A stretch of 64,000 bases of DNA from Lepus europaeus (taxonomy: Eukaryota; Chordata; Mammalia; Lagomorpha; Leporidae): positions 41,959,501-42,023,500 of the forward strand of contig NC_084839.1 of the NCBI RefSeq assembly GCF_033115175.1. Direction: 5' to 3'. How positions within the stretch are numbered: position 1 is the first letter of the stretch; each line of letters starts with the position of its first letter. Of this stretch, positions 34,200-47,340 are shown piece by piece. The notes below the pieces were generated by a model. That model did not search any database. It was not told the origin of the DNA and saw only the letters and a program-made list of their open reading frames with translations. Made by a program: the position numbers and the translations under genes.

Positions 34200-35201
34200 G
34201 CTCTGCACTACCCAGATCACGGCTCGCCGTGATCCCCACGTACCGGACCCCACCAGACACCCAGGCGAGGGCGGTGGTTTCCTTTCCACGCTCGCAGAAC
34301 GCCCTGGCCCCAGGTGGCGGCTACCCCTGGAGCCCCAAGTCCCAGCTGGGCCGCGCCCCGGCCTCCGCGCTCCCGGCTCCACCCTCCCAGGTTCCCGGTC
34401 CCCCGCACGGGCCGTCCCCGCCAGGCCACCCTCCCCGCGCCGACTCCCGCGGAGGACGTCCCTCCCCCGCAGCCCAGAGCCCGGCCCACGTGACCAGTGG
34501 CCGCCGCGGCTCCCGGCCAGGGTTGAAAGGTTAGGGAGCTGCCCCCGAGGGCGCGCCCCGCTTCCCGCAGCCCGCGCGGCCGACCCCGGCCCCCGCGGGA
34601 GCGCAGACGCGGCCGGCGCACAGCGGAAGAGTCACTTTGGCAAAAGTAAACAGACAACACGGACGGGCCCGGGACGCTGCCAAGCTTTCACTTGTCCAAG
34701 AGTTCCCGCAGCTTGTGCAGTCCTGGGTAGGTCCCGAAGCGGGAGGCGTCCCCCCGAGGAGGGGACCACAACGACCGTGCTGCAAACGCACCGCAAGCCG
34801 GGCTCGGCGTCCGCCCCTCGGCCGCCGCAGAGTCCCGGGACGCAGGGGCAGCCAGGCCGCTCCGCAGGCCGCTCCTGCCGGCCGCTGCCCGAGCGGGGGC
34901 TGGGGCTGGGCCCGGGTCTTCCGGGGCCACCGCTACTTCCCAGCCTGGGCTCCAAGAGACGAGCTGGCCGCAGGGGCTCCGAGGAGTGAGCGGCCGCTCC
35001 CGTCCCGGGCCGGGCCACAGGGCCGCTCCAGAGCGCGCGGCCCCGCGCCCCGCTCCGGGCGCTTCCCCCATACCCGACGCGGGGTCCCCGCCCCGCTCCC
35101 GGCCCGGGCCGGCTGGCCCGCTCGCTGCCGTCCTGGGCTCGGCTCACTTCCCCGAATTGCTCCCCCAACCGGCAAAACTTTCTATTTCCCCAAGCACTGG
35201 T

Positions 35202-35269
35202 GCGCGCGCGCGCGCGCGCGCGCGTCCATACACACACACACACACACACAGACACGCGCGCACACACAC
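35202..35269. repeat. (CG)n/(CA)n alternating purine-pyrimidine tract in the PRKCE island
   Basis: About 23 nt of alternating C and G (35202-35224) are followed by a CA run (35229-35250) and then a mixed gacacgcgcgcacacacac stretch. Nearly 70 bp alternate purine and pyrimidine about 1 kb upstream of the PRKCE start. Such tracts, above all (CG)n, are classic Z-DNA formers. (CG)n of this length is rare in mammals because of CpG decay. Confidence 0.9.
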
Positions 35270-35650
35270 TGACGTCTTTTGCGCATTTCCTGCATTAGAG
35301 GAGGCAGCGGCGCTCGCACACCGACCGAGGGAGCAGAGAGCGCGGGGCGGAGCGGACTGGCGGGCCGCGAGCGAGTGGCGGCCCAGAGCGGGGACGCGGG
35401 CTGCGGGCGCGCGGGCGCCGGCGCCCGGGAGGTGGGGCCGCGCCGAGTCGCAGTCCGGCCCCGCCGCCGCCGCGCCGCGCACCGCCCGGAGCTGAGCCGG
35501 CCTGCGCCCCGAGCCCCAGCGCAGCCGCCCCGGCTCCCGCGCCCGCGCGGATGTGAGATTCCGGGCTCCTGGCGCCTGCTGATAGCCGGCTGCGGCGCGG
35601 CGCTGCTTGGCCCGGGAGGCGGCGGCCGGGCTGGCCGTACGGCTCGTGGA

Positions 35651-35690
35651 TTTTTTTCCCCTTCTTCTTCTTTTTTTTTTTTTTTTTTTT
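35651..35690. repeat. Pyrimidine/poly-T tract upstream of PRKCE
   Basis: Seven T, then CCCC, then CTT units and an uninterrupted T20 (35671-35690) make a 40-nt pyrimidine run inside an otherwise GC-rich island. It is a simple repeat. Unlike the CSINE-tail T runs elsewhere, it is not followed by SINE sequence. It may be nucleosome-excluding. Confidence 0.85.
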
Positions 35691-35725
35691 AAATTTGGCT
35701 CGGAGGAGGACCATTTCCTCTCGAC

Positions 35726-35743
35726 ATGCATCCCTCCGGATAG
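35726..35743 (+). other. Candidate uORF 1 upstream of PRKCE (5 codons)
   Basis: ATG at 35726 opens MHPSG and stops at TAG. It lies 507 nt upstream of the main ATG and would act only if transcription starts upstream of it. C at -3 gives a weak start context. It is a candidate leader element only. Confidence 0.3.
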
Positions 35744-35897
35744 ACTGAACATCCCTGGGTCCACCCCCGCCCCGCGCGGTCAGAGGCAGGCGCTGGGTGC
35801 ACGAAGAGGATCCGGGTTGAAATCTGCGCCCCCGGCTCGCGTCCCCGCCCCGGCCCGGCCCCCCCTCCCCCTCCTGGAGTCGAAATTTCCCGGGATT

Positions 35898-35918
35898 ATG
35901 TTTCGGAAAGGTAGGTGA
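35898..35918 (+). other. Candidate uORF 2 upstream of PRKCE (6 codons)
   Basis: ATG at 35898 opens MFRKGR and then TGA. A strong potential splice donor (aaag|gtaggtgag at 35911) lies inside the uORF, so splicing there would change its end. Whether it is in the mature leader is unknown. Confidence 0.3.
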
Positions 35919-36102
35919 GCGCCGGGCGCGGCGCCCGCTCCGCGCAGCCCGGACCCCGAAGCCGGCCCGGCGGCCAGCAGACAGCCGGCTCGTCTCCTCT
36001 GCTGGAGGTGCCGCCGGTGGCTGGGGGGAGAGACTCCGGCACGGACGTTCCCGGCTCTCCCCGTCGTCGCCGTTTTCCGTTAGGAACCCGGCGAGGAAAT
36101 AC

Positions 36103-36907
<805 letters not shown>

Positions 36908-38294
36908 TGAGACTGAAGGCTTCTTGCTGGTCCTGGCTTTGTCCTGCGGTAGCCTTCCAGTGAGCACTTGGTTTATTTTTCCCTCTGGGAGAACGCCTGC
37001 TTGTTTTTCTGCTCCTGCATGGTGGTCAGCTCATCTTCGGCCAGACAAGGAGAAAAATGTGTTCTCAGGATGTCCCCTCGAGGGTCCCAGACACATGAGC
37101 CCAGCTGGTTTTGCCCAGTGCACTGCCCATCCACCTAGAATGAATTATGTTTTAGACATGGTTCTGCTTGTAGGTCTTTGCGAGTCAATGCTTTGCATCT
37201 TAAAGTTACATCGTTGCCCTGAGTCGCTGTGCAGTGAAATACTGTTTGCCAAGTCTGAGTTAATTGATTACATTGTCAAAATATTAGGGACTTGGAAATA
37301 GGCCTTGTCGATGTACTGTAAACCAAATGCATACCTTGGCCCTCAGACAAGCCGAGAGAAGCAAGCTTGGTTTTGAGCTGTTCTTGGAGAGAAGGTGTTG
37401 CGTTAGGAGATGGAATTCTGCATTTTCAGGTTGGTTCTGTGAGTCTGCTCAGAGCAGCTATTGCTGTGGATGTGAACGTTTTCAGGGTGCTTTGGTCTAC
37501 ACACAGAGAGAGGTATCTGACCCTGGTGAGGAGATGGAGAGGAGTCACTTTCTATTGAAAAAGCACTCCGTGAATGCCCCAGGGGTCAGAGGTCGCACCT
37601 GACTCACCTTGGGATATCACCTTCCCTCCTTTTTGCAAAGACGTGGAGTTTCAGGGGAAATAGGAAAAAGCCTGTTCTTTTTCTGCTCATGGCTGTGATG
37701 TAGTCTGCCTGAAACCATGGTTACGGGGCTCACAGGGAAGCGCCAACAAGTACAACCCTGGGAGATTTGTGGCTTCCACTTTGGGAAGCAGGCAAACCTT
37801 CGTGGCATTCCCAGAGAGCTCAGTGGCATCCCGTGGCATCTCACAGGTGCCTGCACCCGAGGCCCCCCCTCATCCCCAGCGGCCTTTCCCTTTGCCATCA
37901 CTCCTGTAAGTAGTACGTGTTGGGGAAACTGATGGGATTGCTCATTTCATAGCCAGACTTCAACACTAACAGCTATGAGTTTGAAACTTGTTTTTGTTCA
38001 GGAAGGGGCAGGGAAAAAAAATCGAAAAGCTAAAACCAGTATCAAGGAGCTGGGGGCCTTCTGCAGAGAGCAGGGGACATGACCAGCCACCCTGCGTCTG
38101 TGCACGGAACAGGCAGTGGCTGGAGGCACTGTGTCTGCGCATTGCTGGCAGTGCTTCGTGGGACCCACTGCCCACACTGGGCACATCAGGGTACCCCTAC
38201 CCCCTTTCATCATGCCCAGTGAAGCATGCCGTGGGAATTACTTGCTTGATTATCCTCTTGTAAGATTCTCAAATTCACATCGGACTTGGCCATA

Positions 38295-38450
38295 GACCAG
38301 ATCATCCAGTGCACCGGCAAGTTTTACAGGCAAGGTCATTGAGCTCCAGAGGAGCTGACTGGATATAGCCAAGGTCACATGGCAAACAAAGGTGGATTGA
38401 AAGTAGGGTCTCCACCTCCTCTTACCTCCCACTGCAACCCATCTGGCTTC
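38295..38450 (-). mobile_element. MIR-like fragment
   Basis: The string gatatagccaaggtcacatggcaaacaaaggtggattgaaagtagg matches the antisense MIR core (caaggtcacacagc...). Confidence 0.55.
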
Positions 38451-38509
38451 CCGGTCTATTTATTCTCCCTGCAGATTCATGTGCTGTGTCCATGACATTT
38501 TTATTGTGC

Positions 38510-38645
38510 GTGATAACTTCAAGTGCTTTCAAAATCATTATTTCTTTTGCCTGATAGCAAGTGTGAGTTAGGTATGACAGCTATTGCACGTATTTTAAAA
38601 CTTGAGACACAGAGAAACTCGAAGTCAGAGAATCGAGGAGAGGAG
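38510..38645 (-). mobile_element. MIR-like fragment
   Basis: The string caagtgctttcaaaatcattatttc...aacttgagacacagagaaactcgaagtcag resembles antisense MIR. Confidence 0.45.
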
Positions 38646-40419
38646 CTGGTGCTTATTACTCATCTGGTATTGTTTTTCCTGGAGAAGGCTGTGGCCACTT
38701 GACCCAGAGACCAGCGGCGACTGGGCTGAGTCAGGGCACCTTTTCCATTCCTATCATCCAGGGCACGCCCACCGCATGACACCTGTGGGTAGAATCGGCT
38801 GGGCTCAGGCCTCGGTGCTCCTTACCTGGAAGGAACAAAGAGGCACACCCTGTCTTGGGTGTGGCTACCAAATCTGGCCTAAAGTAAGGAGAAGTGGAGG
38901 GCACGAAACAGGTGCTTCTACCCCTGCCAGGCAACCTGTCATTCCACTCAAGTTTGGATTCATGGAGCTTCCGTTCTGTGCTAAGCTCCACTGGTTGGAG
39001 GTAATTCAGAGGTGAAAAGCCATGGATTACTCTCCAGGGGCTTTCATTTCACTAAGGGAATGACACCAAAGCAGATCCACTTAAGTAACATTTAGATTCC
39101 AAATGAGGAGTACCATAAGTGTGTTAAAAGGGTTCAGAAAGGTCATGTATTGAGCAAGCCTGGAGGAATCCTGGAGAGCTCCTAGAAGGAGGCGTGAACT
39201 GGGCAAGAAAGAGTAGATAACATTTGAAGAGGAACCCACAAGAGGAGGCAGTGCTTTGGCATGGACACGGCTGGGATAAAGGCAGAGAGTACCTGGGTCA
39301 GGGCTGGAGAACACATAGGCAGAGCTGAAACTGAAGGCACCTGATAGAAATTCCCAGGTACCCGAGCTTTCCCAGATTGAAGACTTTTTTTTTCCTAAGG
39401 ATGACCTGTGCTGTTTACTTGAGATTTTAAAAAAATTGACTCTTATTTTCCACTTAATCCTTTATTAAGCTCCACTCTTGATAATACCACAGGGTTGAGT
39501 ATTAGAGTTCTGATTTTTCTTTATTCCCAGGGCTCTTAAAAACAAAAAAATTCATCCCAGGTGCCCCTGAACACCGTTTGTGATACAGGGTTCAGGCTTT
39601 GGAGACACAGGAGTGGAGAAACTTTCGGAAACTGAGGCGGATCTCAAGAGTTTAAAAGCCAGGCTGAGATAATGATTCTGCTGCTAATGAGAACTATTTC
39701 AGCTGTGATGACAAAGAGGGTTGCCTGAGAGAAGGCGCATTACAAAGAGCAGGAGAGATTTCACCGGTGCTTACAGCGGATTCCATTATCACAGGAATAA
39801 TGTGGCTAGGTTTTCCAAGGACTAGATCCTGATGCCTCTCAGATCTCGGTGTGCACAAGTGTCAGTAGGGGAAGATCTCCAAAGTACGGATCCTCTGGCT
39901 TCATGTTCAGGGCTTTGGGTCCTGAGGCATCTGAGCCCTGGGCATCTGCATTGATGGTGAGTTGTCCTAGGGATTCTTGCTTTGAGAAGTGTAGGTTAGG
40001 AAGGAAATTGCCAGCAGGGGAGGTGCCAGGTAATTAATGGATCACATTTTCATAACAGAATTGTCTTGCAATTTTATAGGAGAGTGTGCTAATTCCTAAG
40101 GCGAGATTGGTAAGGATATGTGTGTGGACCAGAAGTACGGGCAGGCACTGGGGGAGCAGCGGCTGCCTGCGTGCCGGCTGGAGTGGCGTTTGCGTCTGGG
40201 AAAAGAGCTCGGGAGAGGGCTTCCAGGGCTGCCTGCAGGTGCCAGCTGGCCGGCCCCTCCGCTGCTGCCTCCTTGCTTCTCACACCAAGCTCAGTTGCCC
40301 CTTTGTTCTGCGGCCAGAGCCCTGCAGACATCTTTGGTTTGTGTCCGTCTCCCGGTCTCCTGCTTTATCCTGTAGCAGAGCTGCTCATGGAACAGTGGTG
40401 ATGAGAGAGAGGTGGCTCC

Positions 40420-40670
40420 CCAGACAGGCTGTGGGCACAGCTCTGGAGCCAGGCTGCCTGGGTTTGAACACCGTGTCTACTTTTGTGAGCTTCGGTGAAC
40501 AATGTCACCTTTTTTATGTCTGTGTCTTCCTCTACAAAATGTGGGTGACAGTACAAGTCCCTGTCTATAATGGAATGGGGTTCCTGTGGGGATTAAATGA
40601 GTTAATCCGTGTCAAGTGCATAGACCAGAGCTTGGCCCTTAGTAACTGCTTAGTGAGTGATTAACTTCTG
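40420..40670 (+). mobile_element. MIR, nearly full length
   Basis: The order ctctggagccaggctgcctgggtttgaa, cttcctctacaaaatgtgggtgacag, ggggattaaatgagttaatccgtg and tagaccagagcttggcccttagtaact is the canonical MIR layout. Confidence 0.85.
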
Positions 40671-41524
40671 CAGTTGTCATGTCGTGTCTCCTATACCTAG
40701 CATGGGGCTGGCCCCAGAGAGGTTTCCTACTGAACTAATTATTATGCAGGCCCGGAAGAAGCACATTTTGCATGGGCTGCCAAGTAGTACTCTTCAGCCC
40801 TGTGGTCTCATTTGACAAGAAGTTTCCAAAGTGGCCCATGGGCCGGGCTTCTCAAATGAATGGCATATCTGGTGAACCAGGGGAAGGGGCCCAGAGGTGA
40901 GGCCCTGGACTGTGGCCCACCAGGATTGTGTAGGGGAAGGTCTTATGACACAAAGGCACAGCTCCCCAAGATGTTTGGCCTCTGGGGTCTCCATGGGAGC
41001 CTGGGGCTCTGGTGGTGAGGTTCAACAGGACCCCTGCTGAGCCACACCGTGTGGGGCTGGGCCACAGGTTGCTGTAATTGCCCAAGGGCACGGTGCTATC
41101 TTCAGGACACTGGGAATCTCAGAATCTCTAAAGCCTCGGGGTATCCTAGGAGTGAGTGGGAAGGGTTTGCAAAGGAAGAGTGAAAGGCTTGGGAGGGTCT
41201 ACCACACCCCCTCTGTGGGCAGCTCCTCCTTGACCTTGTCCTCCACAGATCTGCCTGAGCTCCTACATTCCTTGGCATCCAATTCCTTGTTGCTCCCATT
41301 GGATGTACTTAGCAGGGGGTTATGTAACAGTTCCCCTGTGGTGCTATCTCACACCGACTCTTGACATTGAGTCTTAGAGTTAGGGCCTGAGGTAATCAGC
41401 ACCCAGCCTATCTGTGGGCCAGTCCTATCTGTGTGTCCGGACACCAGGCAGAGTTAGGAACATTTGGGGCCCTCAGTGGCTAGAGTCCCAGCCATCGGAT
41501 GCCTCTTCCACTCACTGTTTTATC

Positions 41525-41690
41525 CCTTTGGGTGTGTGATGTAGGCTCTTGAAGCCTGCTTCTTCATCTGCAAAATGGGAATGGCTCTTACCTCGCAGAG
41601 TTGTGAGAATTAAATAAGGGATCTTTGTAATGCTCTTATCAAAAGCTCTGGCTACGATATATTTCAGAAATTTTATTATTAATACTTGGA
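41525..41690 (+). mobile_element. MIR 3' part
   Basis: The string ttcttcatctgcaaaatgggaatggctcttacctcgcagagttgtgagaattaaataagg matches MIR. Confidence 0.75.
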
Positions 41691-42307
41691 CATACATCGT
41701 ATGTGCTCTTGGTTTTAGAATCTTAAATGTATGGTATAGTGAGATATTTCTCTCACTGGCTTGTGAATGTATTCATATGAAAAGTCTTACATAGTCTAAA
41801 AATAAATTTAATTTAGTTACACTTCAAAAATAGCCTTTTTGAAAATAATAGGATTATTTGAAATGAGATTATTTTGGGAAGTCTAGGAATTGTGGCCATT
41901 GTGGCCAAAGGTTAATTATTTATTGAAGCATATGAGTAATTTGAAATAGGGATATTTGGGAGCTGGTGTTTTAGTTATATCTTGTCAGTTTCATCTGGTT
42001 TCTTGAATTTAAATGAATTCCTGATGCTACTGACTCTAAATCCCTCATTTCAGCCCATACCCACCCTTGAACTCCAGAACTCAGATAAAGGTCAGATAAA
42101 GGGCCGCCTGCCTTCTCATCATTGCCATCTGACTGTGAAAAGGCATCTCAAACTCAGTGCAGCCAGTGTGGCCTACCCGTTCTCCTCTGCTCAGAAACAG
42201 CAACTCTGTCCGTCCACCTACCCGGGCCAAAACCTTCTCATTGTTATACATCTCATATCTAGCGCATCAGCAACATCTGTTGTGTCTGTCTTCAAAATAT
42301 AGGCCAG

Positions 42308-42645
42308 AGGCTGGTACTGTGGCACAGTGGATGAAGCTGCTGCCTGCAGTGTGGGCATCCCATATTGGAGTGCCAGTGCAAGTCCTGGGTGCTCTGCTTC
42401 TGGTTCAGCTCCCTGCCTGTATGGCAATGCAGCAGGGCAAGGTCCAAGTACTGGCCCCTGCCACCCCTGTGAGAGACCTGGATGGAGTTCCAGGCCCCAG
42501 CTTCAACCTGGCCCGGCCCTGGCCATCATGGCCGTCTGGGGGGAGTGAACCAGCAAATGGAAGGTCTCTTTCTCTCTGCTTTTCCCTATTTCTCTGTAAC
42601 TCTGCCTTTCAAATCAATCAATCTTTACACACACGCATACACACC
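42308..42645 (+). mobile_element. CSINE
   Basis: Reads aggctggtactgtggcacagtggatgaagctg to ctgcctttcaaatcaatcaatc. First CSINE downstream of PRKCE exon 1. Confidence 0.92.
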
Positions 42646-42904
42646 CTGGCCCAAGTCACTGTCATCTTATTCCAATGGCCTCCTAACTGGCTTCATTTTG
42701 CTCCAGTCTGCTCCCAAATCTCTCAGCTAAAAACCCAAGTCCTCACCATAACCCACAAGGCCAACACAGTCACGCGTCCTATTGTGCCCTCTCTGACACT
42801 GTCACCTACTCCCCTCCTTGTTCATTCCTCTCCAGCCATATGGGCCCACTGCATACCCTTGAAACATAGCACGCTCTGTCTTCAGCCATTGCACTGGTTC
42901 TCCT

Positions 42905-43139
42905 AGCACTGAGAGGACAGGAACAGACTGTTAGAACTCACTGACATCTCAGCAGAATCAAAGCTCCAGAGGGAAGGTGATTGCGCTCCATACTCCCGTG
43001 CTTGCAGGCAGAAGGAACCTGCACCTGCCCCCAAACCCAAGTGCTAAAGTTAGGACCTCCCCTCTCTTGCTCCCTCCTGTCCCTTCCAGCTCACCTTCGA
43101 GTCTCAGAGAATAAAAATAAAATATCCAAATGATAAAAG
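42905..43139 (+). repeat. Duplicated segment, copy A, with A-rich tail
   Basis: The stretch 42905-43110 (agcactgagaggacagga... ttcgagtctcagaga) matches 44674-44875 at roughly 85% by eye. It is followed by 29 nt rich in A (aataaaaataaaatatcc). The whole 235-bp block interrupts the surrounding LINE between ggttctcct and ctgcctagaatg. No convincing target-site duplication was seen. Confidence 0.8.
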
Positions 43140-43628
43140 CTGCCTAGAATGTTCCTCCCCAGCTGTGTCCACGGGTCAAGCCTTTACCCAAGTGTCGCAT
43201 TCTCTGTGCGGCCTTTGCTGGCTGTCTCTGAACCCCCACCCTCTTCGGGGGCTCTGGATGTGTTCCTTGCCAACTCTGGTTGTTTTGGCTCCCTCGCTCT
43301 CACCTCTATCCTATATGCTGTTTATCGTTCCTGTTTACTTTTATTGTCTATCTCTAGCACTAGAACAGACATCGTATACTGAGGCTCTTGTTCACCGTCA
43401 TGCTCCTGGCACTCCAGACAGTGCCTGGCCTGCTGCTGAGTGAATGTATAAACTTAATGAGCTCCAGTCTAGCGGAGGGCTAGGTGCTGGCGACTCAGTG
43501 AAGCAGAAGTGATGGGTGGTGGGGCTCCTGCCACTGAGGAACATGAAAGCTTGAAGTGCAGGTGGGTAACCCAGGATGGGGAGCAGTTGAGAGTGGATTT
43601 CTTCAACAACCCTGCACCATCAAGAAAA

Positions 43629-43733
43629 GTGAGGAGGAGAACCAGTGGATGGGAGATCTCTCTGTCTCTCTCTCTCTGTAGCTCTGCCTTTCAAATAAAT
43701 AAATCAATCTTTTTAAAAAAAAGGAGGAGGAGG
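43629..43733 (+). mobile_element. CSINE 3' fragment
   Basis: Only the 3' end is left (gaaccagtggatgggagatctctctgtc...ctttcaaataaataaatc) and its A-rich tail. Confidence 0.85.
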
Positions 43734-44058
43734 GGCCGGTGTCATGGCTCACTTGGTTAATCCTCTGCCTGTGGTGCTGGCATCCCATATGGGTGCCGGG
43801 TTCTAGTCCTGGTTGCTCCTCTTCCAGTCTAGTTCTCTGCTGTGGCCCGGGAGTGCAGTGGAGGATGGCCCAAGTGCTTGGGCCCTGCACCCGCATGGGA
43901 GACAAAGAAGAAGCACCTGGCTCCTGGCTTTGGATCAGCGCAGCGCCGGCTGTGGCGGCCATTTGGGGAGTGAACCAATGGAAGGAAGACCTTTCTTTCT
44001 GTCTCTCTCTCTCTCTCTCACTATCTATAACTCAACCTGTCATATAAATTTATATAAA
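43734..44058 (+). mobile_element. CSINE inserted into the tail of another CSINE
   Basis: Reads ggggccggtgtcatggctcacttgg to ctcaacctgtcatataaatt. The A-rich aaaaaaggaggaggag string occurs on both sides, as expected of a TSD. Confidence 0.92.
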
Positions 44059-44673
44059 AAAAAAGGAGGAGGAGGAAGAAGAAAAGGATATTTTATTTTA
44101 TTAAAATCAGTGAGATTCGCTGAAGATATCTTTATGGGAGAATGCTCTATTGTTTCCATTGACAATTTGCACTAAGCTGAAAAATCTCCCTCCATCAAGT
44201 AAGAAGTTTCTCGAAGTAGGAGCTGTGTACCTGTGAGATACCCAGGGCCCGTGTAAGGTGCTCTGGTGAGGGGAGAAGGAAACCTTCTGTGCCCTTCATT
44301 TGCAGAGCTTAAAATCAAGTTTCAATTCTCATGAGGATTTTGGAGCTTAAACCCCTTTGTCTTTGGCAGCAAGAAGAGATGAAATGTCAAATTCTGGCAC
44401 CTGAACTCCCGGAGCTCACTGACACATGTGCAGACCACGCTTCCAGGGGTTTTCACTTCAGCTGAAAGAACTCCAGAGCAGGCCTGCAGTATTTTACATA
44501 AATGAACCCTACCCTTGGCAAACGGGCTATCTGTCCCGGTCCCTCAGGGTACATGTGGGCTTGTTAAGTCATTACAGTCTATCGTCATGCTAATCAGCAG
44601 GGCTGTACCTGTTTGAAATTTAGTTTTCAGGCAGAAATCGTGTGAAGTGGCCGAAAGTCTGAGCAGTGCTGGG

Positions 44674-44875
44674 AGCACTGAGAGGACAGGAGCAGACGGT
44701 CATAACTCACTGACATTTCAACAGAACGGACACTCCAGAGCAAAGGGTATTACACTCCATACTGCTGTGCTTGGGGGCAGGAACCCACACCTGCCCCCAA
44801 ACCCAAGTGCTGAACTTAGGACCTCCCCTCTCCTGCTCCCTCCGGTCCCTTCCAGCGCACCTTCAAGTCTCAGAC
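44674..44875 (+). repeat. Duplicated segment, copy B
   Basis: Direct-orientation partner of copy A, 1.77 kb downstream. Shares long runs such as cacctgcccccaaacccaagtgct and ttaggacctcccctct. No A-rich tail follows it. Confidence 0.8.
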
Positions 44876-47134
44876 AGGTAGTGGTGAGATAGTGAAAGTC
44901 ACTTGTGTTTGCTCACTGAGCTCCTGGCCTCCGGGACTAGATCAGACTACTGTGTTATCAGGCTCAAGCAGGGATTGGGAGTCCTGGTCATTATGCTTAC
45001 TGAGGAAGATCCCTGACTGATTCTGTGCCTGTCTTGCACGAATGGATCTGTTTGTTCTTCCAGTCTGCTCCACCTCTGGGTGCCAGTGCTCTTTCCCCAG
45101 GCAGATAGGAGCGTCCCGTGAGCAGGAGGGGCCTCTTTCTCCCCCTCTGCAATCAGAGTAGGAGCCACTGAGGGGGTCCCTGCAGCCCACTCACTCCTGG
45201 GTTGCCTGATTGAAAGGCTGCTCCTCTGGGGTGTGTCTTGTGAAGCTCAGCTGGGCCGCATTCTGTCATCCTACCGACTTCAGTTTTGCTCTGATGAGTC
45301 CATCGTCTGGAACACTGCTGCAAAGAACCGTGGTGGAACCCATGAAAGATTCTAAACAGTGGACAGAGCTGTGTATGCCTTCGTTGTCTGCCTATAGTTT
45401 CATCCATGGAGCAAATATTTACTGAATGCCTTATATACCAGGCACCAGGCCAAGAGCTGGTCCCTGCTCTCCTGGAGCACATAGTGTAGCAAGAAGCACA
45501 GTATTAATCTGGGAATAGCATCACTATCCTGGTCTAAAAACATTATCACTGAGAAGCAGGGGTTGCCATAATCTTTTCAGAACCTGGGGACAGCAGAACT
45601 TCAATTCCGCAAGGTTGGGTTGGCTAATACTTTGTCCTTTCCCAAGGACTTAGGCTAAGTGGGGAGTTCTATTAACTAGTGGTGTCAGACCTTGGATTCC
45701 AGTTTGTGAAATAGGAGTTAGAATAGTCTAGAATTTAGATGTTCTGGATCGTGTTACCGTGACCCAGACTCAGCCATTGGCAGCCTACGGTTTAGGCTCT
45801 TGATAGATGTTTGTTGTTCTCCACGAAGCCACGTCTTCTCTCTGCAAAACTGTCAGCTTCCTGCTTGTTCCTCCTTCATCCTTCTTTAGTCCTGTGCTCA
45901 AAATCACACAGCTGTTTTTGATAGCTTGCTTCTTTACCTTATGTTCAAGGCCCACATAAATAAAGAAATTTACTTAAAAAAATGAAAGCCTGTCTCTGTA
46001 TCATCGAACCACTCAAAGGATGTCCTAAAAACAAACACGCAAGCAAGCAGAATTTCTGGAATGCAAGGCCTGTGAATCCATCTCCATCCCTGGCACTGAT
46101 GAGTATCCCAGCCGTTTCAGGTAGCTGAGAGCCCATCCATCACCCATCAAGGTTGGAGCGCATCATTAACCAGGGTTTGCCAGCTGCCTTTTAGGAAGTG
46201 GGAGCCTTACAGTGTTTCCAGGTCTCTGTGATCTCAGAGCTTGGGAGGTATTACAAAGTCCTATGCATGCTGGAGAATTAAAGACAATTAAAGACTTCAA
46301 GATGGTCAGTAGCAAAGGGAATTGTGCACCTCTGCATAATTAGGTATTGCCTAAGCACATTTCATCATAGAATGATCTTACTGGGTGAAACCTTAAGAAC
46401 CTGTGTTTTGTAGATCTGTTTTGAGAAGCGTTATAATTAGATAAAAGAGGAAATGGACTTTCCTCAAGTGAGCCATTTGGGGAATCAAGATTAACACTCT
46501 TTTACAAAACAGTGAATCAGAGGAACTGTGGGAATTCACAGGAGAGGAGGTTCCTGCGAGTTCCGATAGAGGCTTCTTGGTAAGATTTTGAGCCAGGCTT
46601 GGAAGAAAATGGATCTAAATAGACAGATAAGGGGACCCTTCTAAACTGGGTGATGACAATAAAATATGTTGGAGAAGCAGTTTTTAGCATTTTGGGTTAT
46701 GAGGAGTGGCAGGAGCCCAGTTCGATTAAAGTAGGACTGCAACCCAAAAATAATTGCTTCATTAAAAAAAATTAAACATCTATCCCAAGAAAGAGAGCAG
46801 CAGATAGAATGGGTAGCCATTCATTCATCTGTCCACACTTCAGCCAGCCAGTCAGCCAGCCAGCTGTTCCACACACATATGTACTGAACACAGCCTGTGT
46901 TCTAGGAACTTTTCTTGGAGCAAAATGTTGAGCAAAAGCACTCATGATTTTATCGAACTCCTGGCTATCAGGGGAATCTCTCCTGAGGACGCACCTCTGT
47001 CTCCTGTGCTGCACTGCCAGCTATTTTTGGTTTATTTCTTGATAGATTGATAAGGATAGAAAATACCTTTGTAGAATCCTTCATGTAATCGAATGGTGGT
47101 GGTTTGTCCACATCCATGGATCTAAAAGAGTCGT

Positions 47135-47340
47135 ATGGGCTTTGGAATCAGTTCCGAGTTGGAATTTTAGCGTTATCAGTGTTGTCTGCATGATATCGGG
47201 CCAGTGTGTGCCGGTCCCCCATCAGCAAACTGAGAATAATAGTCATCTAGCAGAGTTACTGCAGTTGGAGATGAGAAATGTGAAAGTGCCCGGCTTACAG
47301 CAAGTTTCCAATAAATGGTAGCTGGCAGTTATTGGTGGTT
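47135..47340 (+). mobile_element. MIR, diverged
   Basis: The string gggctttggaatcagttccgagttggaattttagc ... cccatcagcaaactgagaataatag ... agtgcccggcttacagcaagtttccaataaatgg follows the MIR layout. Confidence 0.7.

Larger units (their letters stand above)
42040..43445 (+). mobile_element. Old LINE (L2-like) split by a CSINE and a duplicated insert
   Basis: Phrases such as aggcatctcaaactcag, ccaatggcctcctaactggcttcattttgctccag, ctcctctccagccatatgggcc, ttcagccattgcactggttctcc and, after a 235-bp insert, tgcctagaatgttcctcccc and gcactccagacagtgcctggc belong to an old LINE of L2 type. The exact family is uncertain. A CSINE (42308-42645) and the insert at 42905-43139 interrupt it. Confidence 0.55.

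Noticed and set aside
42157-42906. 249-codon plus-strand frame
   Set aside because: It crosses an old LINE and a CSINE and has no intact reverse-transcriptase motif.
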